Numbered from the stretch's first letter, positions 45,950-55,958 are shown. The stretch: 64,000 nt of DNA from Actinomycetes bacterium (GCA_029546925.1 JAKPQM010000014.1:1-64000); one strand, 5' to 3'. Numbers and translations are program-made. Notes: generated from the letters alone by a model not told the origin.

Positions 45950-48105
45950 GAGCGTGCCGCCCCATCGAAATAGATTGGGAAGCGTTTGCGCATCTCATGG
46001 GCGAGCGGACGGTGGATATCGGATTCGAGCGCAGGATCGACATGCGCTATGGACCGGGCATCGGCGTGCGCAGACTCGATAAGATCGAGGTCGCAGGAGA
46101 GATCCGCTATGGAGAGCGTCGCCCCTCCGCTTTGGCGGTACCCGAGCACCTCCCCCTCGTGACGCAGCCTGAGATCGAGATCGGCGAGCTCGAAGCCGTC
46201 TGCAGTCTTCTCGAGGGCGGAGAGGCGCGTGCGTGCGACGGACCCTTCGCGGGCAGCACTCGCCAGGAAGACCGTGCCGGCGTGCGCTCCCCTGCCCACG
46301 CGTCCGCGCAGCTGATGGAGGGTGGCAAGCCCGAAGCGGTCGGCGTTGTACACGAGCATGACCGTGGCGTTGGGCACATCGACGCCCACCTCGACGACGG
46401 TCGTCGAAACGAGCACATCGATCTCGCCAGCGTGGAAACGGAACATGGTCTCGTCCTTCTCGGCGGCAGGCATGCGACCGTTCAAAAGCCCGACCGTGTA
46501 ATCGGGAAAGACATAGCGGGCAAGATCATCACGGGTTATCGTGGCAGCATGGAGGCTCTCTTGGGTGATCGCGCCCTCGACCACGTCATCGAGCGCGGCA
46601 CCGTCGTCGTTTGGATCGATGGTCGGGCAGATCACGTAGGCCTGATGGCCCTGCTCAACGGCAGCGCGGATGGCCGCGTAGGCGATATCGAGGTTCTCGG
46701 GTGTCAGGACCGCTGTCTCGACACGCGCGCCCGGCACGGGACGTTTCTTGATGCGCGAGACGTCCACATCGCCGTAGAGCGAGAGCGCAAGCGTGCGCGG
46801 TATGGGCGTGGCGGTCATGGTGAGCAGATCTGCACCCAAGCTCTTCTGGTGCAGCGATGCCCGCTGATTCACGCCGAAGCGATGCTGCTCGTCGATGACG
46901 ACGAACGAGAGCTCGGCGAAGGCGATATCCTCGGAGAGGATGGCCGTGGTGCCGAAGACGACGGACATCTTTCCCGCCGCGATGCGCTCAGACGCCGCCG
47001 CGCGCTCCTGCGCGGGCGTGGAGCCGGTTATGAGGGTCCAGCTCACATCGGCCCTGTCGAGGAGCGGTCCGACCTTATCGGCATACTGGCGCGCGAGCAC
47101 CGAGGTGGGGGCCATCACGGCGGCCTGCGTGCCCGAATCGGCGACCACTGCGAGCGCGACGGCGCAGACGGCGGTCTTTCCCGTGCCCACATCGCCGAGG
47201 AGGAGACGGTTCATGATGTGCGGGGCGGCCATATCGGCGAGGATGTCCGAGACGGCATCCTCCTGCTCGTCGGTGAGCTCGAAGGGAAGCGCACGCCTCA
47301 GGGCCGCAAGATGCGGGCCCCCAACCATGTGGCGCTTGGGTTCATGGGCGCCCACATCGATGCGGCGGCGCGCGAGCAGCGCCAGCTGCAGGCAGAGCAG
47401 CTCATCATAGGCGAGTCTTCTGCGCGCGGCGCTAGCGCTTACGAGATCGTCTGGATAGTGGATCTCGCGGAGCGCGCGGGCAAGCGTCATGAAACCATGG
47501 TGCGCGACAAGCGAGGCGGGGAGGAAATCGCAGAGGTCGCCCACATCGGCAAGGGCAGCTGACATGATACGGCGCATCCACGAGGCGGTGATGCCCTCCC
47601 CTACAGGATGGACCGGAAGGATGCGGGCGTAGTCGGACTGCCCATGGGAGCTCTCAAGCTGCTCGAGGAACGGGGCCTTCATCTGCTTGAAGCCCTTGTA
47701 GAAGAGGATCTCGCCCGAAAGGGCGACGATATCGCCCGCATGAAGCTGTTGGAAGAGCCACGGTTGGCGGAAAAAGGTTGCGGTGAGCGTGCCCGTATCG
47801 TCGAAGATGTCGACCGTCACGATATTCATGCGCGGGCGCGGCTGGCGCTGCGACACCCTGTCGACCGTCCCGACCACCGTGACCTTCTGGCCGACATCGC
47901 AGTAGGCGATCTTGGTGGTGTGCGTGAAATCGAGGTGCCGGCGCGGGACATGCAGCAGCAGGTCGCGGACGCGCATGATGCCCAGCCGTTCGAGCGCCTC
48001 GCCACGCGCGCCCGACACATAGCGGAGCCTCCGCACGCTATCGGAGTATGAGCAGCTGCGGCTCAGACGCTCGCCTGCGGACGCGATGCTGAGATCGCCT
48101 CCCAT
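45946..48105 (-). CDS. recG: ATP-dependent DNA helicase RecG
   Basis: RecG remodels stalled replication forks and recombination intermediates. The 719-residue protein has the N-terminal wedge/OB domain (about 60-160), then helicase domain 1 with GDVGTGKTA near 300 and DEQHRFG near 404, helicase domain 2 with TVVEVGVDVPNA and the QLRGRVGRG motif, and the C-terminal hook. It starts 12 bp after fakA. The asp23-fakA-recG order is typical of Gram-positive bacteria. Confidence 0.96.
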   Translation of the reverse strand: MGGDLSIASAGERLSRSCSYSDSVRRLRYVSGARGEALERLGIMRVRDLLLHVPRRHLDFTHTTKIAYCDVGQKVTVVGTVDRVSQRQPRPRMNIVTVDIFDDTGTLTATFFRQPWLFQQLHAGDIVALSGEILFYKGFKQMKAPFLEQLESSHGQSDYARILPVHPVGEGITASWMRRIMSAALADVGDLCDFLPASLVAHHGFMTLARALREIHYPDDLVSASAARRRLAYDELLCLQLALLARRRIDVGAHEPKRHMVGGPHLAALRRALPFELTDEQEDAVSDILADMAAPHIMNRLLLGDVGTGKTAVCAVALAVVADSGTQAAVMAPTSVLARQYADKVGPLLDRADVSWTLITGSTPAQERAAASERIAAGKMSVVFGTTAILSEDIAFAELSFVVIDEQHRFGVNQRASLHQKSLGADLLTMTATPIPRTLALSLYGDVDVSRIKKRPVPGARVETAVLTPENLDIAYAAIRAAVEQGHQAYVICPTIDPNDDGAALDDVVEGAITQESLHAATITRDDLARYVFPDYTVGLLNGRMPAAEKDETMFRFHAGEIDVLVSTTVVEVGVDVPNATVMLVYNADRFGLATLHQLRGRVGRGAHAGTVFLASAAREGSVARTRLSALEKTADGFELADLDLRLRHEGEVLGYRQSGGATLSIADLSCDLDLIESAHADARSIAHVDPALESDIHRPLAHEMRKRFPIYFDGAARS

Positions 48106-48117
48106 GGTGCCCGTATC

Positions 48118-49803
48118 CTATTCGATCGAGAAGATCACAGGATAGAGGGGCTGCTCCCCGCGGTGGGACTCGATATCGAGATCGGGATAGGCATCCTCGA
48201 TACGCTCGACAAGAGCGCCGAAGTCGGCATCGGCCATGTCCTCGCCTGCAAGGATGGTGAGCGTATCGCCCTCCTCCTCGTCCATCATCTTCGCGATGAG
48301 GTCGAGGGTGACCTGATCGACCGAGGAGCCGACGACGAGGATGTCATCGTCTTGGATGCCCATGATATCGCCCGCATGGATGGGGCTGCCGTCCGCCGCC
48401 GAGGAGTCGCGCACGGCATGGGTGACCTCGCCATCGCGCACACCGTTGAGCGCATCGGCCATGTTCTCGGCGTTCTCGGAGGCAGAAGCCTCGAAATCGA
48501 TGGCGAACAGCGCAGAGAAGGCCTGGGGCACGGATTTCGTGGGAACCACGATGGCATGGCAGGAATCGCACGCAGCGGTTGCGGCCTCGGCGGCCATGCG
48601 GATATTGCCGTTGTTGGGGAGGACGATGACCTCGTCTGCGTTGATCTGCTCGATGGCAGCGAGGATATCGGCCGTGGAGGGGTTCATGGTCTGGCCGCCC
48701 GAGACGCACACATCGACGCCGAGCGATTTCAAGATCTCCTCCTCGCCGGAGCCCGCGGCCACGGCGACGAGGCCGAGCGGCTTGCGGGGACCCTTATCGG
48801 CCTCAGCAGCTGCTCTGTCGGCGGCGATCTTGGCGGTGCGATCCTTGGCCTCGAGGTCCATGTTATGGATGAAGACCTCGAAGATCTGGCCGCGATGGAT
48901 CATGTGACGCAGCACATAGTCGGGGCGGTTGGTGTGTACGTGGATCTTGAAATCGGGGAATGCCCCCACGAGCAGCTCGCAATCGCCGAGCGAGGCGAGG
49001 AAACGCAGGTTCTCATCGACATCGAAGGATTCGTCGGCGGCGTGGAAGAGGAACTCGGTGCAGTAGCGGTACTCGGAACCCTCCCAGTCGTCGTTGAGCT
49101 CGATGGCGACGACGCTGGCCACCTGGGCCTTGGCATCCTCGGCAGAGACCGGGTCGATCGTGGGATTGAAGTCGCGGAGCTCTCCGGCCTTGCCCTCGAC
49201 AGCGTTGACGAACGCCTCGAAGAACATCGCGAAACCGAAGGCCCCGGAGTCGACGACGCCGTTCTCCTTGAGGACAGGCAGCAGATCGGGCGTGCGCGCA
49301 ACCGACTCGTAAGCCTCGACCACGAGATCGTCGAGCACGTCGAAGATGGATTTCTTGGACTTCTTGAGGGAATCCGCCTTTGTCGCCATATCGCGGAGCA
49401 CGGTCAGGATGGTACCCTCGACAGGCTTGCGCACAGCTTGGAAGGCTACCTCCTGACTGCGCTTGAAGGCATGGGCGATATCGGCGGGCGTGATCTCCTC
49501 GCCCTTGATGTCGCAGAGGCCCTCGGCGATACCGCGCAGGATCTGGCTGGTGATGACGCCGGAATTGCCGCGGGCGCCCATGAGCGAGCCATGCGTGATA
49601 GCCTTGGCGATATCCGGCATCGAAGCCGATGCCGGAAGCTCCTCGACCTCGGCGACGACGGTGCCTAGAGTGAGCGACATGTTGGTGCCGGTATCGCCGT
49701 CGGGCACCGGGAAGACGTTGAGTTTATTGATCTCTTCCGCACGATCTGCAACGACTTGTGCGGCAAGGGGGAAGCACGTGCGGATGGCGTTTGCAACAGA
49801 CAT
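48118..49803 (-). CDS. fakA: Fatty acid kinase FakA (DhaL-like phosphatase/kinase)
   Basis: FakA phosphorylates fatty acids bound to FakB partners, feeding exogenous acids to phospholipid synthesis through PlsX/PlsY. The 561-residue protein has an N-terminal DhaL kinase domain with the metal and nucleotide site NVFPVPDGDTGTNM and the MGARGNSGVITSQ loop, a central domain, and a C-terminal DegV-like region. The start at 49803 has GAGAGGG at a long distance. It follows asp23. FakB (DegV) proteins are not in the window. Sharing an operon with plsX and acpP fits the lipid role. Confidence 0.92.
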   Translation of the reverse strand: MSVANAIRTCFPLAAQVVADRAEEINKLNVFPVPDGDTGTNMSLTLGTVVAEVEELPASASMPDIAKAITHGSLMGARGNSGVITSQILRGIAEGLCDIKGEEITPADIAHAFKRSQEVAFQAVRKPVEGTILTVLRDMATKADSLKKSKKSIFDVLDDLVVEAYESVARTPDLLPVLKENGVVDSGAFGFAMFFEAFVNAVEGKAGELRDFNPTIDPVSAEDAKAQVASVVAIELNDDWEGSEYRYCTEFLFHAADESFDVDENLRFLASLGDCELLVGAFPDFKIHVHTNRPDYVLRHMIHRGQIFEVFIHNMDLEAKDRTAKIAADRAAAEADKGPRKPLGLVAVAAGSGEEEILKSLGVDVCVSGGQTMNPSTADILAAIEQINADEVIVLPNNGNIRMAAEAATAACDSCHAIVVPTKSVPQAFSALFAIDFEASASENAENMADALNGVRDGEVTHAVRDSSAADGSPIHAGDIMGIQDDDILVVGSSVDQVTLDLIAKMMDEEEGDTLTILAGEDMADADFGALVERIEDAYPDLDIESHRGEQPLYPVIFSIE

Positions 49804-49851
49804 GAGTGGAAATCCCTCTCGATCGGTTCGAGCGCATGCGGCTCGTTGGCT

Positions 49852-50196
49852 TTACGAAACGCGCATACCCTCGATATGCACCTTGACTTCGACGTCCTCG
49901 AGTTCGGCGATCTGCTTGAGCAGGAATTTGACGGAGCTGGCAAGATTGTTGACGACGGAGGCCATGTTGACGCCCTGCTCGACGATGACGTGCAGGTTCA
50001 CGACCACGTGGCCCCCTTCGGACAAGACGCCGATGCCCTTGCGCAGTTTATGGGCGGGAAGGAGGCGCGCAACACCTCCCTGCTCATCGGTGGTGGCCAT
50101 GCCGGTGACGCCGTAGCACTCGAGTGCTGCATAGCCTGCGAGGTCAGCGATGACATCATTCGAGACTCTGAGCTTCCCGGGGATGAGATGTGCCAT
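49852..50196 (-). CDS. Asp23/Gls24 family envelope stress protein
   Basis: This 114-residue protein of the Asp23 family usually sits just before fakA. The ELECYGVTGMA-type motif, the Gly-rich loop and the VKFLLKQIAELEDVEVKVHIEGMRV end are family hallmarks. Family members are associated with alkaline or envelope stress, and their genetic link to FakA suggests a membrane-lipid role. AGGAG lies six bases before the ATG at 50196; the longer frame to 50241 is not supported. Confidence 0.93.
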   Translation of the reverse strand: MAHLIPGKLRVSNDVIADLAGYAALECYGVTGMATTDEQGGVARLLPAHKLRKGIGVLSEGGHVVVNLHVIVEQGVNMASVVNNLASSVKFLLKQIAELEDVEVKVHIEGMRVS

Positions 50197-50249
50197 ATCG
50201 ATCTCCTCTCGACGCTCCAAGCGAAAATTCGAGTTCTGCAACCGCTAAA

Positions 50250-50255
50250 AGTATA
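50250..50255 (-). promoter_or_regulatory. -10 box candidate for the asp23 operon
   Basis: TATACT on the minus strand, 54 bp upstream of the asp23 start, in the short gap after the ABC exporter. No good -35 is seen. Confidence 0.35.
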
Positions 50256-50280
50256 ACGCAGGAAATGACGATGTGGGCCT

Positions 50281-52104
50281 TTAAGCGCTTTTATCGAACT
50301 GGGAGTTGTAGAGCTCGGCATACAGACCGCCGCGCCGGAGCAACTCCTCGTGACTTCCCGACTCGACGATATCGCCGTCTTCCATCACCAGAATGACATC
50401 CGCGCCCTTGATCGTGGAGAGACGGTGCGCGATGACGAAGGAAGTGCGCCCGTACATCAGGCGATCCATGGCGCGCTGGATGAGCTCCTCGGTGCGGGTA
50501 TCGACGTTCGAGGTCGCCTCATCGAGGATGAGGATGGGCTTATCGGCGATGATGGCGCGGGCGATGGTGAGGAGCTGGCGCTGGCCCTGGGAGAGGTTCG
50601 AAGCCGTCTCGCTGATCTCGAAGCCATAGCCGCCCGGCAACATGCGGATGAACTGATCGCAGTATGCCATCTGCGCTGCGATCCTGACCTCCTCATCGGT
50701 GGCGTCGAGCTTGCCGAAGCGGATGTTCTCGGCAATGGAGCCCTGGAAGAGCCAGGTATCCTGCAGGACCATGGAGAAGTTGTTGCGCAAATCCGCGCGG
50801 GCGAGATCACGGATATCATGCTCGCCCACGTAGATGGCACCGCCTTCAACATCGTAGAAGCGCATGAGGAGCTTCACCATCGTCGTCTTACCCGCACCCG
50901 TGGGTCCCACGATAGCGATGCGCTGGCCGGGCGAGACGGAGAGGGTGAAATCGTTGATGATGGTCTTTCCCGGCATGTAGCCGAAACGCACGTGATCGAA
51001 ACGCACGGCGCCCTCCCCATCGGCAAGACAGGCACCCTCGACGGAGGTATCGGCCTCGGGGTTTGCTGCGAGAAACTCGAAGACGCGCTCCGCCGAGGCG
51101 AACATCTGCTGAAGCGATGCGGATGTGCTCGCAAGCGCTTGGACGGGTTGGATGAAGTTGCGCACATACGCCACGAAGGCCTGGATATCGCCTAGAGCGA
51201 GCGAGCCTGCCACCACAAGCGCGCCGCCCACCGCAACGACGGCCGCATATCCGAGATTTCCCACAAAGCCCATGAGCGGCATCATGAGGCCCGAGAGGAA
51301 CTGGCTCTTGAGCGCGGTGTCGTAGAGCTCGCCGTTCTTATCCTTGAAGTCCTCGACCGCCCATCCCGCCCGATTGAAGGTCTGGATGACCTCTTGGCCG
51401 GCGAAGTCTTCTTCGATGATGCCGTTCACCGCACCGAGCGTGGCGGCTTGGGCTGCGAAGTAACGTTGCGAGAAGCCCACGATGCGCGTGACGATGACGA
51501 GCGACAGCGGCAACATGGCGAGGACCACCAAGGTGAGCGGCACGGAGATCGAGAGCATCATCACGAGCACCCCAACGACCTGCACCACGGAGGAGATAAG
51601 CTGGACAACGCTCTGGTTGAGCGATTGGGCGACCGTATCGACATCGTTGGTGATACGCGAGAGCACGTCCCCTATGGAGTTGCCCTCATCCGAGAAATAC
51701 GCGATCTCGATCACGTTGATCTTCTCGGCAACCTCTTTGCGCATGCGGTACGAGAGCTTCTGGGTGATGGTGGTCATCATCCAGGATTGGATAAGGCCGG
51801 CACCTGCGGAGACAAGATAGATGGCCATCAGGCTGATGAGGATCTGATGGATACGGGCGAAATCGATCCCGCCTGCACCATCGATCACGGCAGTGGCTCC
51901 TTCGAAGAGCACGGTTGTGGCCTCGCCCGCCATCTTGGGTCCGATAACGGAGAGCATGACCGAGGTGACGCTCATGATGGCAGCCATCACCATGGCGAGA
52001 CGGTACTCCCCCAGGTAGGAGAGGAGCTTGAAGAACGTGCCCTTTATGTTCTTGGGTTTGTCCGCGACCTGCGCGAAGCGCGGTCCCCGTCCTGTCGGCG
52101 GCAT
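50281..52104 (-). CDS. ABC exporter half-transporter (consensus ATPase subunit)
   Basis: This fused membrane plus ATPase protein of 607 residues has six helices in about 30-320. The nucleotide domain has Walker A GPTGAGKTT, signature LSQGQRQ, Walker B LILDEATSNVD with the catalytic Glu, and the H-loop AHRLST. Its ATG overlaps the stop of the next exporter gene (TGATG), so the two are made together and probably form one heterodimer. AAGGAGG is nine bases upstream. The substrate is unknown; drug or peptide/lipid export is typical for the family. Confidence 0.93.
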   Translation of the reverse strand: MPPTGRGPRFAQVADKPKNIKGTFFKLLSYLGEYRLAMVMAAIMSVTSVMLSVIGPKMAGEATTVLFEGATAVIDGAGGIDFARIHQILISLMAIYLVSAGAGLIQSWMMTTITQKLSYRMRKEVAEKINVIEIAYFSDEGNSIGDVLSRITNDVDTVAQSLNQSVVQLISSVVQVVGVLVMMLSISVPLTLVVLAMLPLSLVIVTRIVGFSQRYFAAQAATLGAVNGIIEEDFAGQEVIQTFNRAGWAVEDFKDKNGELYDTALKSQFLSGLMMPLMGFVGNLGYAAVVAVGGALVVAGSLALGDIQAFVAYVRNFIQPVQALASTSASLQQMFASAERVFEFLAANPEADTSVEGACLADGEGAVRFDHVRFGYMPGKTIINDFTLSVSPGQRIAIVGPTGAGKTTMVKLLMRFYDVEGGAIYVGEHDIRDLARADLRNNFSMVLQDTWLFQGSIAENIRFGKLDATDEEVRIAAQMAYCDQFIRMLPGGYGFEISETASNLSQGQRQLLTIARAIIADKPILILDEATSNVDTRTEELIQRAMDRLMYGRTSFVIAHRLSTIKGADVILVMEDGDIVESGSHEELLRRGGLYAELYNSQFDKSA

Positions 52105-54176
52105 CAATCATCGCCTCCTTCCACTACGGAAAGGCCTGGCTTGCCGAGTCCCAGCTCCTCGGGCGCAAGCTGGGACGTGGCGATTTCGAGGTACTCTGCG
52201 CAGCTGCGCAGCAGCTCCTCGTGGGTGCCCCTGCCCACCACACGGCTGCCCTCGAGCACGATGATCGTGTCGGCGCGCATGACCGTGGCGACGCGCTGCG
52301 CAACGACCACGACGGCCGTATCGGCCATCTCATGGTCGAGGGCACGGCGCAGCTTGGCATCAGTGGCGTAGTCGAGGGCGGAGAAGGAATCGTCGAGGAC
52401 GAGGATCTCGGGATCTGCTGCAATGGCCCGTGCGATGGCAAGACGCTGACGCTGGCCACCCGAGAGATTCGAGCCGCCTTGCGCAACCGCGCTCTCGCCT
52501 CCCTCGGGGAGCTTCTCGACGAACTCGGCGGCCTGCGCGATGGCGAGGGCACGGTCGCGCGCGGCATCGGTAAGCCCATCGACCCCGAAGGCGACGTTCG
52601 ACGCCACGGTGCCCGAGAAGAGCCGCGCAGTCTGGGGAACATAGCCGATGCGCGAGCGCAGGTCGGAAAGGGTCATGCGGCGCACATCGACGCCATCGAC
52701 GAGCACAGCGCCGCCGGTCACGTCATAGAGACGCGGTATGAGCTGGACGAGCGTGGATTTGCCCGAACCGGTGGAGCCCACGATACCCAGCACTTCTCCC
52801 GCATTGAGGACGAAGCTTACGTGGCTTACGGTATCATCGTCGGCATCGGGATAGCAGAAGGACACGTCCGAGAATTCGAGCTGGCCGCGCGGGCCATCTT
52901 CGGCAGGGGTCTGGGGGTCTTCCGGATCGGTGATGGAGAGCGGGCAGGCAAGGACCTCGAGGATGCGATCGGCGGCAACGGTGGCGCGCGGCATCATGAT
53001 GGCCACCATGGCGATCATCATGAAGCTCATGACGATCTGCAGGGCATATGAGCTGTAGGCCATGACATCGCCCACCTGCATGGCGCCTTGACCCACCAGA
53101 TCGGCCCCAAACCACACGATGGCCACGGTGGCGGCGTTCAGGATGATCTGGATGAAGGGACGCAGCATCGCCATGGCATGGCCCGTGAAGAGCTGGGTTT
53201 CCATGAGATCGGTCGACGCCTCATCGAAGCGGTCCTCCTCGTAGGCCTCGCGACCGAAAGCGCGGATGGGCATGATGCCCTCGAGCATCTGGCGGCAATA
53301 GAGGTTGACGCGGTCGATCAGGGACTGCATGAGCTTGAACTTGGGGACCACCAGCACGAACAGGACGACCATCGCGCCCAAGAGCGCAAGGACGGCAGCG
53401 ACGATGATCGTGCCGAGGCCGGAGGGCTGCGCCAGCACCTTGGTGATGGCGACCACGCCCATGATGGGCGCGAGGAGTACCATGCGCATGAGCATGACCA
53501 CGGTCATGGACACTTGGCTGGCATCGTTGGTGCAGCGTGTGATCAGGGATGCCTGGCTGAACCGGTTGACCTCCAAAGGAGAGAAGCGCATCACCTTTGA
53601 GAAGATGTCCTCGCGGATATCGCGCCCGATGGCCGCACCGGTGCGCGCGGCCGTATAGCCGAGCACGACGGCAGCGGCAAGGGCCACTGTGCAGTAAGCG
53701 AACATGGTTCCGCTCGTCGAGATGAGGTAATCGCGGCGGATATCATCGAGATCGAAGCCGAGCTCGGTATATTCCGCCTGCACGAAGGCAATGGCGCGCT
53801 GGGGCGCGAGCGCATCGTCCGCAAGGCCGACCCGTTCGGCAATGGCACGGGCAAGGATCTGCGCGAGCTCGGAATCCGCGTTCCTATCGGCGGGCCTGCC
53901 CATGAAGCTGCGGACGCCGCTTGCATTGGCGGGTGCGTAGGCGGCCTCCACGATGGCAAGCTCATCCGCATCGAGACCGGCCTCGAGATCGGCGAGCGTT
54001 GCCGCGCGCACATGGGTGAAGGTTGCTGACGGTATGCCCTGCTGGCCGACGCCGATATCCACGATATCGCTCATCATCTGCGGCAGAGCCAATTCGGAGA
54101 TGGACTGAACCACGAGGAGCACGCACACGATCGCGAATGCGGGGATATGCTTTCTGAAGAACTTGAGTATGCTCAA
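52104..54176 (-). CDS. ABC exporter half-transporter (degenerate ATPase subunit)
   Basis: This is the partner subunit, 690 residues. Between helices one and two (about residues 40-150) is a hydrophilic insertion of about 100 residues predicted to be outside the cell. The ATPase domain has Walker A GSTGSGKST and signature LSGGQRQ, but the Walker B catalytic Glu is Asp (VLDDSFSALD) and the H-loop His is Gln (AQRVAT). These changes mark one degenerate site, as in known heterodimeric exporters. The start is TTG 54176 with AGGAG five bases upstream. It precedes its partner in the transcript and faces rpmB. Confidence 0.93.
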   Translation of the reverse strand: MSILKFFRKHIPAFAIVCVLLVVQSISELALPQMMSDIVDIGVGQQGIPSATFTHVRAATLADLEAGLDADELAIVEAAYAPANASGVRSFMGRPADRNADSELAQILARAIAERVGLADDALAPQRAIAFVQAEYTELGFDLDDIRRDYLISTSGTMFAYCTVALAAAVVLGYTAARTGAAIGRDIREDIFSKVMRFSPLEVNRFSQASLITRCTNDASQVSMTVVMLMRMVLLAPIMGVVAITKVLAQPSGLGTIIVAAVLALLGAMVVLFVLVVPKFKLMQSLIDRVNLYCRQMLEGIMPIRAFGREAYEEDRFDEASTDLMETQLFTGHAMAMLRPFIQIILNAATVAIVWFGADLVGQGAMQVGDVMAYSSYALQIVMSFMMIAMVAIMMPRATVAADRILEVLACPLSITDPEDPQTPAEDGPRGQLEFSDVSFCYPDADDDTVSHVSFVLNAGEVLGIVGSTGSGKSTLVQLIPRLYDVTGGAVLVDGVDVRRMTLSDLRSRIGYVPQTARLFSGTVASNVAFGVDGLTDAARDRALAIAQAAEFVEKLPEGGESAVAQGGSNLSGGQRQRLAIARAIAADPEILVLDDSFSALDYATDAKLRRALDHEMADTAVVVVAQRVATVMRADTIIVLEGSRVVGRGTHEELLRSCAEYLEIATSQLAPEELGLGKPGLSVVEGGDD

Positions 54177-54273
54177 ATGCTCTCCTATCCCCTATCCGCT
54201 CGAAACCTCTCCTATCTTTGCATAAACACCGGACGGATATCGTGGGCGCGCGGGCATTTTATGAGGATTTGCC

Positions 54274-54301
54274 TTGCAGTGTGCGCAGGCTGTGCTATAT
54301 T
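54274..54301 (+). promoter_or_regulatory. Promoter of rpmB
   Basis: TTGCAG (54274-54279), 16-bp spacer, TATATT (54296-54301) with an extended -10 TGC. Transcription would start near 54308, 50 bp before the ATG. Confidence 0.75.
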
Positions 54302-54357
54302 TACACGGCTAGCGATTTATGTGGCGTTCATTCGTCATGTCCATGGAGGTTCGAGTT

Positions 54358-54546
54358 ATGTCTAAAGTCTGCGATATCTGCGGTAAGCACACCGTTGCCG
54401 GTCGATCCATCTCCCACTCCCACCGCACGGTCAACCGCTCCTTCCGTCCCAACATCCAGCGCGTCACGCTGCTCGTCGACGGTCGCCCCCAGAGGAAGAA
54501 CGTGTGCACGCGCTGCCTCAAGAAGGGCGATCTCGTCCGCGCATAG
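54358..54546 (+). CDS. rpmB: 50S ribosomal protein L28
   Basis: L28 is a basic large-subunit protein. The 62 residues begin MSKVCDICGK and end with a second Cys pair CTRC, so this is the zinc-binding form. GGAGG precedes the ATG at 54358. In many Gram-positives rpmB lies divergent from and next to asp23-fakA; here the two exporter genes are inserted between. Confidence 0.97.
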   Translation: MSKVCDICGKHTVAGRSISHSHRTVNRSFRPNIQRVTLLVDGRPQRKNVCTRCLKKGDLVRA

Positions 54547-54570
54547 CCCTTCTCGCTCATCGAGTGCCGG

Positions 54571-54592
54571 AGCCCTCCTCGGAGGGCTTTTT
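54571..54592 (+). terminator. Intrinsic terminator after rpmB
   Basis: AGCCCTCC-TC-GGAGGGCT followed by TTTT, 25 bp after the rpmB stop; a classical GC stem plus T-run. Confidence 0.85.
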
Positions 54593-54612
54593 GCGTTGGA
54601 GCTTGTGCGGGG

Positions 54613-54686
54613 AACTGCACCCTTCTTCGAAGTTATTCGAACTCCCCATACAAAAGTCCGAATAGTTTGGATAAAGGGTACAGTTC
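54613..54686. repeat. 74-bp palindromic element, copy A
   Basis: Outer arms AACTGCACCCTT and AAAGGGTACAGTTC and inner arms TTATTCG and CGAATAG make an imperfect long inverted repeat of 74 bp. It ends 2 bp from the stop codon of the minus-strand gene at 54689. It has the same length and layout as copies B and C. Confidence 0.85.
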
Positions 54687-54688
54687 TT

Positions 54689-55924
54689 TCATAGTTCCCG
54701 CGTCGAGATGACCATCAATTCCCCCGCCCTGACCTCGAACGTGATTGCATAATCATGTCGTCCGAAGCGATCTTGCCTCGACCGTTCCTCGAGACGCTTC
54801 CGTGCATCTGCTGAGACGGGTCCGGGCATGAGCGACCAGATGAGGTCCTGCCGCGCCCTCGCAAGGGATAAATCCTGCAGCACGGCACGTTGCACGAGGA
54901 GGCTCCGCGAGCCAGAGCGCTCGATTGCTTCGATAATCTGCCCCATCACCCTATCGAGCCCTCCCTCCTCCGCGAGATCTTCCTTGGTCATCGAGAAGAC
55001 CGAGAGTCCGAGCGACATGAGGTCGCGGTCGCGACGCTTATCCGAGACGATTGCGGCGCGTGCATGCCCGAGCGCCTCATCGAGCTCGCGAACCAGATCC
55101 GAATTGCCGGGGTCACGCTCCAGCGCCATAGCAGCCTGCACGACCTCGAAGAGACGGAAATGATCCTCTCCGTCGTAATTGAGACCCACGTTCGTTCCGC
55201 AGAACATGATATCGGGCACGCGCGATTCGGCGTCGCTCAAGGCGCTGAGTCGCTCGCCGAGCTCCTTGCGTGGATTGAGACCGATCGGCCAGAGGTCATA
55301 ACCCAATTTGCTGAGGGGAAGCATGGCCAGCGCGGCGATGATCGCCTCCATGGGCGACCATGCATTCTCGCAGATGCGGTCGATGGTTTCGAGAGCCTGG
55401 GATGCGCCCCTGACCGCGTGTGCCTCACGCGCATACGCGCGGAGTCGCTCGACGCTGGTCACGGGCTCGATGTCGTAGGCAACCATTCCAAAGCGCGGGT
55501 TGTCGGAAGAGCGCGAGAACCGCCCGCAGAGCTCCATACCGAGGAGCAGGTGGGCCACTGGATCCATTATGCGTGCAAGCTCGATGAACATGAGCTCGGG
55601 GCAGCTCATGGCAATGCCGTTCCCAAGGTGGACGAACGAGTTCGCAGGGTGCTGGCAGGTACGGAACGAGCAGCTGACGCCCTTGAGCCTCAAACGCTGG
55701 TTCTTTGCCGGAACCAGTACATCAAGCGGTCGCTTCTCCGAGAACTCCACCGCATTTCCGAGAAATGCGAGATCCTTCGCCAGTGCCTTTCCCGTCCATC
55801 GTCGAACTTGCCCCTTATCCGGGGCAATCAAGTCGCACCTTCTGGTAAGGCGCATCTTAAGCTTTCCGCAGCGGATAGCCCGTGTGATCCTGAGAGCGGT
55901 GAGCGAGTTGAGCGTAAGGTGCAT
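54689..55924 (-). CDS. Unrecognised protein, 411 residues
   Basis: I do not recognise a family with confidence. The protein is soluble-looking, rich in Arg and Leu, with no signal peptide. The segment SCPELMFIELARIMDPVAHLLLGMELCG has the look of proteins common in Coriobacteriia that are loosely related to AbiEi-type or DUF559-bearing proteins; this is memory-based and weak. The second half is mainly helical and charged, with a short terminal strand region. ATG 55924 has AAAGGA seven bases upstream; the longer frame to 55978 would enter the repeat. It is framed by repeat copies A and B and seems a single-gene insertion. Confidence 0.75.
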   Translation of the reverse strand: MHLTLNSLTALRITRAIRCGKLKMRLTRRCDLIAPDKGQVRRWTGKALAKDLAFLGNAVEFSEKRPLDVLVPAKNQRLRLKGVSCSFRTCQHPANSFVHLGNGIAMSCPELMFIELARIMDPVAHLLLGMELCGRFSRSSDNPRFGMVAYDIEPVTSVERLRAYAREAHAVRGASQALETIDRICENAWSPMEAIIAALAMLPLSKLGYDLWPIGLNPRKELGERLSALSDAESRVPDIMFCGTNVGLNYDGEDHFRLFEVVQAAMALERDPGNSDLVRELDEALGHARAAIVSDKRRDRDLMSLGLSVFSMTKEDLAEEGGLDRVMGQIIEAIERSGSRSLLVQRAVLQDLSLARARQDLIWSLMPGPVSADARKRLEERSRQDRFGRHDYAITFEVRAGELMVISTREL

Positions 55925-55958
55925 GGCGCAGTCCTTTTTCAAGATGGAATGAAAGGAA

